NCBI RefSeq assembly: GCF_005473905.2
Contig: NZ_CP061336.1
Location: 3,092,501 to 3,156,500, forward strand
From: Ruminiclostridium herbifermentans
GTDB lineage: Bacteria > Bacillota > Clostridia > Acetivibrionales > DSM-1351
Reading direction: 5' to 3'
Length of the DNA: 64,000 bases
Below, piece by piece: positions 45,910-53,208 of the stretch (positions are counted from its first letter, which is position 1; the number at the start of each line of letters is the position of its first letter). A model generated the notes under the pieces. It had not been told where the DNA came from, did not search any database, and saw only the letters and a program-made list of their open reading frames with translations. The position numbers and the translations under genes were made by a program.

Positions 45910-45987
45910 CTTAACTTCTTTATACGGCATAGTATATCTTTGACTTAAATAGCGCAATGAAGCACCTAGTTCACCATCCGGACCGCC
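45907..45987 (-). CDS. cotJC: cotJC exon 2 of 4
   Basis: Minus-strand codons for GGPDGELGASLRYLSQRY and TMPYKEVKG, the canonical second helix of CotJC with the first metal-ligand Glu (E35 in the rebuilt protein). The family match begins at the GGCGG core (45983-45987) and ends at GGG (45907-45909). Beyond both it stops abruptly. It has no start codon in situ. Exon 1 ends QYGG at the same core, so joining gives TAT-GGC-GGT-CCG-GAT in frame. Confidence 0.93.
45983..45987 (-). other. Element 1 attachment core, 3' exon side (GGCGG)
   Basis: Partner of 51647-51651. Minus strand AAAACCGGCGGTCCGG; the element ends before GGCGG and exon 2 follows. Confidence 0.82.
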
Positions 45988-46020
45988 GGTTTTCATGTTT
46001 TCTTAATAAAGATTTTTATA

Positions 46021-46090
46021 AAAAAACGACACCATGTTGGTTTTAGCACACTATAATCCATGGATGGTGAATGTGTGACAGCAAAAGCAC
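46021..46090 (+). repeat. CCATGGATGG-core repeat at the element 1 end
   Basis: GACACCATGTTGGTTTTAGC then CACACTATAATCCATGGATGG and TGAATGTGTGACAGCAAAA match the 11.48-11.54 kb core nearly base for base. Its left outer arm is degraded. It lies between recombinase 3 and the exon 2 boundary. Confidence 0.65.
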
Positions 46091-46197
46091 TGAATTAGTA
46101 GGTTCAAATAGTTCTGCTATAATTGTCTTAGTATCTTTCAGCAAGTAATTAAATACATCAGAGCTAAAATATATTAATATATCTGCAAAGGGAATGT

Positions 46198-47826
46198 TTA
46201 TTGAATAAAATTAAACTCAAATTTCATAGAATAGTCATCATTAATATATATTCTTTTAACAATTTTTCTTATGATTTCTTCTTTAATTTCGTAGTCAAGA
46301 ATACTAAAATTATCTAATAATTCATTGACTTTATCTCTTATTATATTGAATTTAACTTCAGCGGAATTTAACTTATCATCTATGTTTAGTCTATTAATCA
46401 AGATTTCAAGTTTTCTGGTGTAATTTTGCTTTTGCTCTCGTAGCTGGTTCATTCTGCACTTATATTCATCTAAAGTTATTATATCAGCTTCAAATGCCGT
46501 CTGCTGTTTTATTATAGCTGCGTTGACAGCCTCTATCTTATCTTTTAAAGATTCACATTCTTTTCTTTCAATTTCAAGTTTATTGTTATATATGTATTGT
46601 TTGTTACGAACTAAATCATCAAGCATATCATACGATTTTATTTGCTTCTTTATTTCATCCATTACCAGTTCTTCCACTACATCCATTCTATAATATGAAA
46701 GCTTACTGCCACATTTGCCATCAGACTTTTTATCAAAATAGTAATAATAGTAATCATTTTCATTTCTGTCCTGTTTATTTATATCCTTCGCATAGGCCTT
46801 AGGGAGTTTTATTCCATAAATTTTGCCCCCACAACACGCACAATATAGTAATCCTGAAAGTAAATACTTCTTTGTACTGCTCCATTCCTTACTATCATTT
46901 TCTTTTCTCTTTTGAATAATCTGCTGGATTCTATCAAATTTTTCTTTTGTAATAAGAGCAGGATGCGTATTTTCCTTTACAATCCAATCCTCCCTCGGTC
47001 TTACCATTCTTTTAGCCTTTCCATTACTGTCTCTTATCCTAATTGTTGCATTATATATTGTCACACCTAAATAGACAGGATTAGTCAAGATAGCACGAAT
47101 TGAATTGGTACACCATTTACCACCGCTTTTTGTAGTAATTCCATTTGAATTTAAATACTTGCATATTTTAAGTCTGCCCCAGCCCTGCAAAAACTTATCA
47201 ACTATTAGCTTATAGATATAAGCAGTATCAGGGTTAATTACAAGCCGCTGCTTATCTTCTGACAACATATACCCAAGTGCAGGACATGGCACATTTGCTT
47301 TGCCTTCTTTTGCCTTGAGGAGTTGAGTTATCTTTACTCTTGAACTGGTAACTTTTCTTTCCTTTTGTGCTAGACCAGCATGGATAATTAAAAGGAATTC
47401 ATCATCATCTGTCCTGCTATCATACCCTTCTTTTATTGAAATAAAAAAAGCGCCCTTGTCAGCAAGACTTCTTTTCAGTTCAATTACATCCATAATATCC
47501 CTTGAAGTTCTAGATATTTCTTTAGTTACAATACCTTGAACCTTTTTAGAAGCTACATCATTTTTTAATCGTATCATTTCGTTTCTCATATAGCTATAAG
47601 CACCAGTTTTAATATCTATGTAAAAATCCACAATATTATATTTATTTATTTGAGCCCACTCAGTAATGTACTTTTTCTGATTTTCTATAGAGGTTTTCTG
47701 ACTGTCCTTGGTAGTAGATATTCGTATGTAACCACCAATATTTAAACCTGTTTCACCTTTTGTATTTCTATAATCAGTATATTTCTCAAGCCTATTTCCA
47801 CTTACAATTGGAGGAGTATACTCCAT
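46198..47826 (-). CDS. Large serine recombinase of element 1
   Basis: 542 residues from ATG 47826 (AAAGGAG upstream; the frame opens 10 codons earlier). Catalytic Ser at residue 37 (GGYIRISTTKD) after a longer N-terminal extension. ISRTSRDIMDV replaces the usual arginine motif. Recombinase domain PALGYMLSEDKQRLV, zinc ribbon CACCGGKIYG, long coiled coil near 400-490. Points to cotJC exon 2. Intact. Confidence 0.94.
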   Translation of the reverse strand: MEYTPPIVSGNRLEKYTDYRNTKGETGLNIGGYIRISTTKDSQKTSIENQKKYITEWAQINKYNIVDFYIDIKTGAYSYMRNEMIRLKNDVASKKVQGIVTKEISRTSRDIMDVIELKRSLADKGAFFISIKEGYDSRTDDDEFLLIIHAGLAQKERKVTSSRVKITQLLKAKEGKANVPCPALGYMLSEDKQRLVINPDTAYIYKLIVDKFLQGWGRLKICKYLNSNGITTKSGGKWCTNSIRAILTNPVYLGVTIYNATIRIRDSNGKAKRMVRPREDWIVKENTHPALITKEKFDRIQQIIQKRKENDSKEWSSTKKYLLSGLLYCACCGGKIYGIKLPKAYAKDINKQDRNENDYYYYYFDKKSDGKCGSKLSYYRMDVVEELVMDEIKKQIKSYDMLDDLVRNKQYIYNNKLEIERKECESLKDKIEAVNAAIIKQQTAFEADIITLDEYKCRMNQLREQKQNYTRKLEILINRLNIDDKLNSAEVKFNIIRDKVNELLDNFSILDYEIKEEIIRKIVKRIYINDDYSMKFEFNFIQ

Positions 47827-47867
47827 TGTGCATTCACTCCTTTCAAATTGCCTCAAATAATATTTAT

Positions 47868-47996
47868 CTATGCCTGAGACCTCTGTTTTATTTGCTGATT
47901 TTTTAGCTTCTCATTAGAATATAAAGAATTGCTTTTCATCGCTTCTCTGATTAATATTTCAATGACTTCTTCAATTACATCTTTTTTAGTGGTCAT
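47868..47996 (-). CDS. 42-residue protein upstream of recombinase 3 (candidate directionality factor)
   Basis: ATG at 47996 with GGATGGAGG upstream; product MTTKKDVIEEVIEILIREAM and a Gln/Lys-rich tail, a single charged helix. Ends 41 bp before the recombinase start, on the same strand. It matches the small-ORF position in elements 2 and 3, though the three small proteins share no clear sequence. Confidence 0.6.
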   Translation of the reverse strand: MTTKKDVIEEVIEILIREAMKSNSLYSNEKLKNQQIKQRSQA

Positions 47997-48312
47997 ACCC
48001 AACCTCCATCCTCTATTTTAGAATAAAATTTTAGTGAAACTATATTTGAAAAATATCAGAATATCTCCTTATCAATAGAAGCTCGAAAAAGCACTATGTT
48101 TGCACATACTATGTTTTCGAGCTAATAATCGCCAATATACTTTATGAATATATTTGTATGTATGTTACATTAATATCTAAACGAATAGAAAAAGCTAGCA
48201 AAATTATATTAATAAATTCCAGTATTAGAATTTGATATCTCGCCAATTAAAGTTTAAAATTAGAATTGATAACTCTAATATTCTTATGAATTGAATTTAC
48301 TCGTTGTGCTAA

Positions 48313-48595
48313 TATTTTAAGCAAAGTTTGCAGGTAAACTACGTATTGCTTATTTGGGTACACAAGTACAAATTAGATAAATAGGATATTTAATTAAAGA
48401 TATTTATTTGAATTAATAGATAAAAATAGTTAATTATGACAACGTAAAATGAGGTATAGACACTAAAAATAGAAATGAAGTATAATTAACTATGAATCAA
48501 CCATTACAATTTCAACAAATTTCTTGGTAGTATACCATTTAAGTAAGTTTGTACGAAAGTACCAATAAGACTATACTTTAAACTTACCTGAAAGG
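48313..48595. repeat. Imperfect palindromic element, copy at 48.3 kb
   Basis: Homologous along both arms to the 6.5 kb element. Examples are GTTTGCAGGTAAACTACGTA against GTTTGCAGATAACTGC and AAGTTTGTACGAAAGTACCA against AAGTTTGTACGGGAGTACCA. The arms are inverted repeats of each other (TTTTAAG at the left, CTTTAAACTTACCTGA at the right). The core has decayed and lacks CCATGGATGG. No ORF. Confidence 0.7.
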
Positions 48596-48711
48596 TTCAA
48601 TAAATAATTAAAACAATACTTTTTATTCTATTAAACACATAAAAACTTAATTAGTTCTGAGACAATTAGTAAAAAACCAAGTCATATATTAAAATATTCG
48701 CCACAATAAAT

Positions 48712-48755
48712 CAACATTTTGTTGTGCATATACTGACTTTACAATTTTTTGTTGT
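48712..48755 (+). promoter_or_regulatory. Two palindromes upstream of the XRE regulator
   Basis: CAACATTTTGTTG (48712-48724) and ACAATTTTTTGTTGT (48741-48755) precede a likely promoter (TTGATT at 48761, TATAAT at 48785-48790, 18-bp spacing). They suit binding by the XRE protein itself (inference). Confidence 0.5.
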
Positions 48756-48811
48756 ATTTTTTGATTGAAATTGACATATAGTTGTATAATAATTCATATA
48801 GGAGAATTTAT

Positions 48812-49171
48812 ATGCACAAAAATATGAGCAAACTTTCAATTAGACTGAGAGAACTTCGAGAAGAGAAGAAATTATTGCAAAAGGATATAGCTAATTTGCT
48901 AAATATTACTGCTAGTGCTTATGGTTACTATGAGCAAGGTAAAAGAGAGCCAGACACACATACTGTTAAATCTCTTGCTGATTTCTATAATGTGAGTACT
49001 GATTATTTACTAGGCAGAACAAATAATAGACGTACAGAAGTTCAAATATCCTGTATTGAAAATTCTCTTATTGCTGCTATTGATAGTCTTAGTCCTCAAA
49101 GCAAAAAGGAACTTGAAAAGTATGTCCAATTGCTTAAGCTAAAGGATTTAATGGAAAATATCAATAGTTAA
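48812..49171 (+). CDS. XRE-family transcriptional regulator
   Basis: 119 residues from ATG 48812 (AGGAGA upstream; the frame opens earlier). N-terminal HTH_3 domain: LRELREEKKLLQKDIANLLN, then ASAYGYYEQGKREPD and NVSTDYLLGRT. The C-terminal helix (about 85-119) may dimerise. Typical of repressors controlling integrated elements or adjacent peptide systems. It lies upstream of the AgrC-like kinase with a 184-bp AT-rich gap. Confidence 0.88.
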   Translation: MHKNMSKLSIRLRELREEKKLLQKDIANLLNITASAYGYYEQGKREPDTHTVKSLADFYNVSTDYLLGRTNNRRTEVQISCIENSLIAAIDSLSPQSKKELEKYVQLLKLKDLMENINS

Positions 49172-49355
49172 ATAATGCCTGCATCAGAAAAAGATACTTC
49201 TTAAGAACTGAACTTTAATTTTTATATTAAATTCAAGTTGCAATATATAATAATTTAATTAATTATATATATTAAGAGAAATATACTTATAACTTAATCA
49301 AATTTATTGATAGAACCTAAATATTACATAATATTTAGGCATGGAGGGAATTTAG

Positions 49356-50648
49356 GTGTTATTATTAGGTCAAATTTTAGTTAATACTCTCTTTGCAATG
49401 ATTACTGCATATCTGATTTATTTATTTTTAAAATCAAATTTTAGTATTATACTAGAACGAAATTATTTACTTTTATTTCTAGTTTTAAATGGACTATTAA
49501 ATGGAGTTCTTTCTACGTTATGGATGACTGTTCTTCCCATACCATACAACTTGCAATTTATAAAGACCTTACTGCTTTTCATACTAAATATCATAATAAT
49601 AAAGTATTTTTTACATGTGGAATGGATTAAATCAGTGCTGTCATTTTGCATTATTATATTATTTGTAGGAATTGGAGACTTTACCATACCTTTGATTACT
49701 TATCTATTTGGATTTACTGTAACACCTGATTTAATAAACACCGATCTTTTCTTATTCTTTATTTTAAACATATATATATTTGCTATAGCATTTGCTCTTG
49801 TAATATTGTCACCTTTTGCAAAAACAATTAAAAATATTAAAAACTTAACACCAGTTGGTTTTTTAATAGTTATCACACTTGCTATAATGACATCCTACCT
49901 GGCAATAGGCTATATAGTTGAATTTGATCCAGTTACTTATATTGTATTGTTTTTATCATCTCTAATATTCTTTATATCTTCCGTTTGGTATATCAGTATT
50001 TACCATAAATATGAAATACAAAAGGAGGAGCAGCATCAGCAAACCTTCTATAATGAGTCACTTGCTAATACACTTCAGGACTTAAAGCGTATAAAGCATG
50101 ATCAAGTAAATCATTTGTCTGTATTACATGCAATGCTCCAAATGAAAAAATATGATTCCGCTCAGTCATATCTTAAAGAAATGTTACATATAACTGAAAA
50201 CATTGGAAGTATGTCCATATACGATATAAAAAATGTAGGTCTTTTCGGTATAATTTCTACAAAAGTAAATTATGCGAAAAATAATGGAATTGAATTTGAC
50301 TTAAAAGTTTTTGATGTAGTAGATTCAATTCCCAATGTGAAAATCTCAGATCTATGTGAGGTTATTGGCATTTATTTAGATAATGCTTTAGAAGAAGTAT
50401 TAAATAATGGAAAGCTAAGAATTGAAATGCAAATAGAAACTACCGACAAAGATATTGTTCTAAAAATTTCCAACGAATGTATTGCTGAACCAGATTTAAA
50501 GAAATCCAAAAAAGGAGAAGACAGAGGAAATGGACTTATAATAGCAAATAAAATACTAAGTTCATATAAAAACATTATACACACAACATCCTTTGACAAG
50601 GAAACGATGGTATTTTCACAAGCTCTAAGCATAGCAAAAGAGGCTTGA
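49356..50648 (+). CDS. AgrC-like sensor histidine kinase
   Basis: 430 residues, GTG start with GGAGGG upstream. About six N-terminal membrane helices (1-215), H-box LKRIKHDQVNHLSVLHAML, N-box IGIYLDNALEEVL, G-box EDRGNGLIIANKIL: the GHKL/HPK10 type that reads cyclic peptides. Convergent with agrBD, sharing a bidirectional terminator. No AgrA-type regulator is in element 1; the nearest LytTR protein is the truncated one in element 3. Confidence 0.9.
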   Translation: MLLLGQILVNTLFAMITAYLIYLFLKSNFSIILERNYLLLFLVLNGLLNGVLSTLWMTVLPIPYNLQFIKTLLLFILNIIIIKYFLHVEWIKSVLSFCIIILFVGIGDFTIPLITYLFGFTVTPDLINTDLFLFFILNIYIFAIAFALVILSPFAKTIKNIKNLTPVGFLIVITLAIMTSYLAIGYIVEFDPVTYIVLFLSSLIFFISSVWYISIYHKYEIQKEEQHQQTFYNESLANTLQDLKRIKHDQVNHLSVLHAMLQMKKYDSAQSYLKEMLHITENIGSMSIYDIKNVGLFGIISTKVNYAKNNGIEFDLKVFDVVDSIPNVKISDLCEVIGIYLDNALEEVLNNGKLRIEMQIETTDKDIVLKISNECIAEPDLKKSKKGEDRGNGLIIANKILSSYKNIIHTTSFDKETMVFSQALSIAKEA

Positions 50649-50663
50649 CAGCCTCTTTTTTTT
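50636..50663. terminator. Bidirectional terminator between the AgrC-like kinase and agrD
   Basis: AAAAGAGGC-TTGACA-GCCTCTTTT plus further T residues. It overlaps the last codons of the kinase and the agrD stop. Confidence 0.8.
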
Positions 50664-50796
50664 ACTTAAGTAATGATTTAGGACATTCCCTCTGATAAAA
50701 AGCCCATATCCAACAAGCATTCGCAGATGTAGTAGCAGCAAACATTCCTAATAACGACAGAACAGATAAGACCATCAACTTAATTTTAAACCTCAT
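50662..50796 (-). CDS. agrD: Cyclic-peptide autoinducer precursor AgrD
   Basis: 44 residues. Amphipathic leader MRFKIKLMVLSVLSLLGMFA, then ATTSANACWIWAF with the ring Cys at residue 28, and a charged tail YQRECPKSLLK resembling the conserved PK(E/S)L end of AgrD proteins. ATG overlaps the agrB stop (ATGA) and has AGGTGGG upstream. AgrB would cut the tail and close a thiolactone from Cys28 to residue 32 or 33 (CWIWA or CWIWAF); the exact ring cannot be read from sequence. Tryptophan-rich rings occur in clostridial signals. Confidence 0.88.
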   Translation of the reverse strand: MRFKIKLMVLSVLSLLGMFAATTSANACWIWAFYQRECPKSLLK

Positions 50797-51374
50797 ACTA
50801 TCCCACCTCTCTTGTTTTTTGTTAATTTATACATTATTGGAGTAACATTAAAAGTCGATATTAAAGTAATGATAGAAATAATATTTGAGTAAATACTAGG
50901 AGTAAAAAATGTAGTAAAGAAGTAAATTAATAATACAATGATTCCCTTAATCTTCAATTCTTTTTTTCTCTTTAGTGTTATTATAGGCTTTGTAACCAAG
51001 TCAGCAGGAGCATATAATATTGCCAAAACAATTGCTACAAGAAATAAAATCACATTAAAATGTCTGATACTTATTATCTCCGATAAATAAATGCTGCCAA
51101 AAATAATTGTAAAATGAGTTATTAAGCATCCAAGCTGTGTTTTGGCATGAACCCCGCCTAAATATGACTTATTTACCGCAAATACAATAACGGCAACTAA
51201 GGCATAATCTAATTTGCCTAAAATTTGTGCAGTAATCAATACTGCAAGTAATTTTAAAACATCAGAAAAAGCTGTATATAATCCATAGTCAATTTGCTCT
51301 GCTTTTTCTTCTGTTATACCGGGAACATTTAATACAATCTGTTCCGTTAACTTTTTTACAATTTTAGACAACAT
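50793..51374 (-). CDS. agrB: AgrB peptide-processing membrane protease
   Basis: 193 residues with several membrane helices. The catalytic His and Cys lie in GGVHAKTQLGC, spaced 7 residues as in AgrB. N-terminal LTEQIVLNVPGITEEKAEQI and YGLYTAFSDVLKLL fit the family. Processes the AgrD precursor encoded just downstream with a 4-bp overlap. Carried on element 1. Confidence 0.93.
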   Translation of the reverse strand: MLSKIVKKLTEQIVLNVPGITEEKAEQIDYGLYTAFSDVLKLLAVLITAQILGKLDYALVAVIVFAVNKSYLGGVHAKTQLGCLITHFTIIFGSIYLSEIISIRHFNVILFLVAIVLAILYAPADLVTKPIITLKRKKELKIKGIIVLLIYFFTTFFTPSIYSNIISIITLISTFNVTPIMYKLTKNKRGGIV

Positions 51375-51646
51375 ATTATCACCGTATACTACATTTTACA
51401 CCATTATATCCTATTTTACATCATTTGTCGATATTTATATAAAAAAAGATTAATATAAAAATATTATGTTAATTTTTATATTCCAAATTATAATTAATCT
51501 GACAACTATATACTTTAACTTCATTATTTAAGCTAAATTTAGTTTATGGATTGCAGATTAGTTATGTAACACCTGTGGTATGTAACTTTTTCATAAATAG
51601 TTAAAAGGGCTAATATATTGCTAACTAATAAAACGTGAAATCCAGC

Positions 51647-51651
51647 CCGCC
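51647..51651 (-). other. Element 1 attachment core, 5' exon side (GGCGG)
   Basis: Minus strand CAGTATGGCGGGCTGG; exon 1 ends at GGCGG and element sequence follows. Confidence 0.82.
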
Positions 51652-51738
51652 ATACTGAGTTATAATTATTTTTGCAAGAGCAGGATTAGGGTTTTTTATT
51701 TTTACAGGATACTGCAGCTTTTTTTCATAAATCCACAT
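51647..51738 (-). CDS. cotJC: cotJC exon 1 of 4
   Basis: ATG at 51738, 3 bp after the cotJB stop, with GAGGT upstream. Encodes MWIYEKKLQYPVKIKNPN and PALAKIIITQYGG, the unmistakable CotJC N-terminus. In the present arrangement the frame runs six codons into the element (LDFTFY) and stops at 51625, giving a 37-residue stub. The family sequence resumes at 45987. The rebuilt protein from exons 1-4 is 199 residues, the usual length. Confidence 0.94.
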
Positions 51739-51741
51739 ATA

Positions 51742-52014
51742 CTATACCTCACTTCCAATTTCCCACGGCCATGGACTATCAATCCATTTCCATGATGATA
51801 AATCAAAATCGTAATTATCAATTGTAACTGGTCCATATTTTTTTGAGAATTCTCTCTCTGCCTGATTTTTTAAATCACGATATTGTTTAAAATACGATAA
51901 TGCTATCTTGTCATTTGGATGAGTATCCAAAAAAAGCGCAACCTCATCCATGGCAAAATCATAAGCCTGCATTTTCCACATTAGCATTTCTCTTTCACTC
52001 ATATTTGCCTTCAT
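51742..52014 (-). CDS. cotJB: Spore coat protein CotJB
   Basis: 90 residues. The motifs LMWKMQAYDFAMDEVALFLDTHP and YGPVTIDNYD followed by WKWIDSPWPWE are characteristic of CotJB. GGGAGGT ribosome site. It overlies the mother-cell side of the coat in a complex with CotJA and CotJC. Lies 6 bp after cotJA and 3 bp before cotJC exon 1. Confidence 0.95.
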   Translation of the reverse strand: MKANMSEREMLMWKMQAYDFAMDEVALFLDTHPNDKIALSYFKQYRDLKNQAEREFSKKYGPVTIDNYDFDLSSWKWIDSPWPWEIGSEV

Positions 52015-52020
52015 ACTTTT

Positions 52021-52275
52021 TTACCTCCCCCCCAAGAATGGCTTATCAAGGCTTGGGAATAAAGTACCTCTTTTTAGTGCTTCATTTGCTTCATATGGTG
52101 TTTCCCATTCTTGATTTAGGACATATGCCATCGCTAATACCATGTTGGGACACTTTTCTCTCTCTTTATCATTGTCTTCATTATTGTGCTGTTCCATTGC
52201 AAGTTTTTCATTTGTTATCTCCATTTCACTCATATCCTTATATGGGAAGCCATATGGAACTCTAAAATCAGTCAT
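52021..52275 (-). CDS. cotJA: Spore coat associated protein CotJA
   Basis: 84 residues. The LAMAYVLNQEWETPYEANEALKRGTLFPSLDKPF region is the CotJA signature, read here as LNQEWETPYEANEALKRGT then FPSLDKPFLGGR. First gene of the cotJ operon, normally transcribed by the mother-cell sigma-E. A CATATCCT about 50 bp upstream may be part of such a promoter, but the -35 is unclear. Confidence 0.93.
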   Translation of the reverse strand: MTDFRVPYGFPYKDMSEMEITNEKLAMEQHNNEDNDKEREKCPNMVLAMAYVLNQEWETPYEANEALKRGTLFPSLDKPFLGGR

Positions 52276-52508
52276 TGTACTACTCCTTCTTTACTAAGAA
52301 TAATCATATCTCTATTTACAGGATATGAATAAACTATATTCTAGGTTACATAATGTAGATTACATAAAGAAGTAAAAATATACTTAACTTTGTATTATTT
52401 CTGGTTGAAGATATAGGTCAATATAAAAACTTATAGAAGAATTGAATTTAATTAATTACTGACTTAAATCTTATCCAAGATTGCAGCCATGTACTGGGTA
52501 CACGCATA

Positions 52509-52543
52509 AAAAAACCGCTAATTCCAATGAATTGCGGTTTTTT
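52509..52543. terminator. Bidirectional terminator after the second abrB-like gene
   Basis: AAAAAACCGC/GCGGTTTTTT with an inner AATTC/GAATT pairing. It follows the gene ending at 52600 on the minus strand. The rest of 52276-52508 is the cotJ upstream region. Confidence 0.85.
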
Positions 52544-52599
52544 ATAATTAAATTTATTTACTTAAGGTTAAGCTTTCGATAATTTTTGACATAATATTA

Positions 52600-52842
52600 T
52601 TAAGCATTTTTTAACTCTTTCAAACAATTTTGACAGATATTTTTGCCCTTATAATTAATTATGTTTCTTGCATCAGCACAAAAAATACATACTGGCTCAT
52701 ACTTCTTTAATATAATAGTTGCTTCATCAACATATATCTCTAAAGCATCCTTCTCCTCAATATCAAAAGTTCTCCTTAATTCTATTGGCAAGACTATTCT
52801 GCCAAGTTCATCTACTTTTCTTACGATTCCTGTTGATTTCAT
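52600..52842 (-). CDS. AbrB/SpoVT-family regulator with zinc ribbon, chromosomal copy
   Basis: 80 residues: KSTGIVRKVDELGRIVLPIE DNA-binding fold and a CIFC...CQNC pair. About 85% identical by eye to the element 3 copy at 30073. Lies directly upstream of cotJA on the same strand, outside all three elements. A typical role is repression of stationary-phase genes. Confidence 0.9.
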   Translation of the reverse strand: MKSTGIVRKVDELGRIVLPIELRRTFDIEEKDALEIYVDEATIILKKYEPVCIFCADARNIINYKGKNICQNCLKELKNA

Positions 52843-53070
52843 TATTTTTTCTCTCCCTTACAATATATCATATGTTTTTACATTATATTACATTGTATTT
52901 TATCAATTGTCAATGTTTGGTAATATTTTTATTACATAATTTTCATGATTTTACTAATGAATCCATAGTTATGCTCTTTTTTTCTTGTTTTTTCATTTTT
53001 TTCTAATATTGTATAAAAATAAATTTATTAATAATATCAATCCTTACTTTTCATTTTACATATCAGTTTT

Positions 53071-53112
53071 CTACTAAAAAATAACCCTCAACCGGGGTTA
53101 TTTTTTTAGTAG
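53071..53112. terminator. Terminator after the solute-binding lipoprotein
   Basis: CTACTAAAAAATAACCC/GGGTTATTTTTTTAGTAG, a 17-18 bp stem with terminal T-runs on both strands. The remainder of 52843-53208 is the AT-rich abrB upstream region. Confidence 0.85.
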
Positions 53113-53208
53113 TTTATATTTTAAATTTAGAAAATACATTTTATTTTCTTAGTTCTAAAAATGTTCTAAAAATATGTTACACTTACTTACTTTAGTATTG
53201 CCATTAAT

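Larger units (their letters stand above)
45988..51651 (-). mobile_element. Intervening element 1 (5.7 kb) in cotJC, carrying an agr system
   Basis: Separates cotJC exons 1 and 2. Holds a large serine recombinase (stop 211 bp from the exon 2 boundary), a 42-residue ORF upstream of it, a palindromic repeat, an XRE regulator, an AgrC-like kinase, AgrD and AgrB. Same design as elements 2 and 3. The shared GGCGG gives exact in-frame joining of exons. Confidence 0.9.

Noticed and set aside
23231-45915. A direct join of cotJC exon 2 to exon 4, using GGG (45907 and 23264) or TAAAGAA (around 45916 and 23269)
   Set aside because: The GGG join leaves an open frame but adds residues (FRMYLIDNIV) not seen in CotJC; the TAAAGAA join hits a stop. 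Inserting the 30604-30624 micro-exon gives the canonical VLTDIG exactly, so three elements fit better than two.
48771-48790. TTGACA and TATAAT as a promoter pair for the XRE gene
   Set aside because: Only 8 bp separate them; a TTGATT 18 bp upstream of TATAAT is the better -35.
23236-51651. Prophage
   Set aside because: No terminase, portal, capsid, tail or lysis genes; only recombinases and metabolic or signalling cargo.
52661-53006. Two overlapping plus-strand ORFs opposite the abrB-like gene
   Set aside because: Antisense to a gene with perfect family motifs; hydrophobic low-complexity translation.
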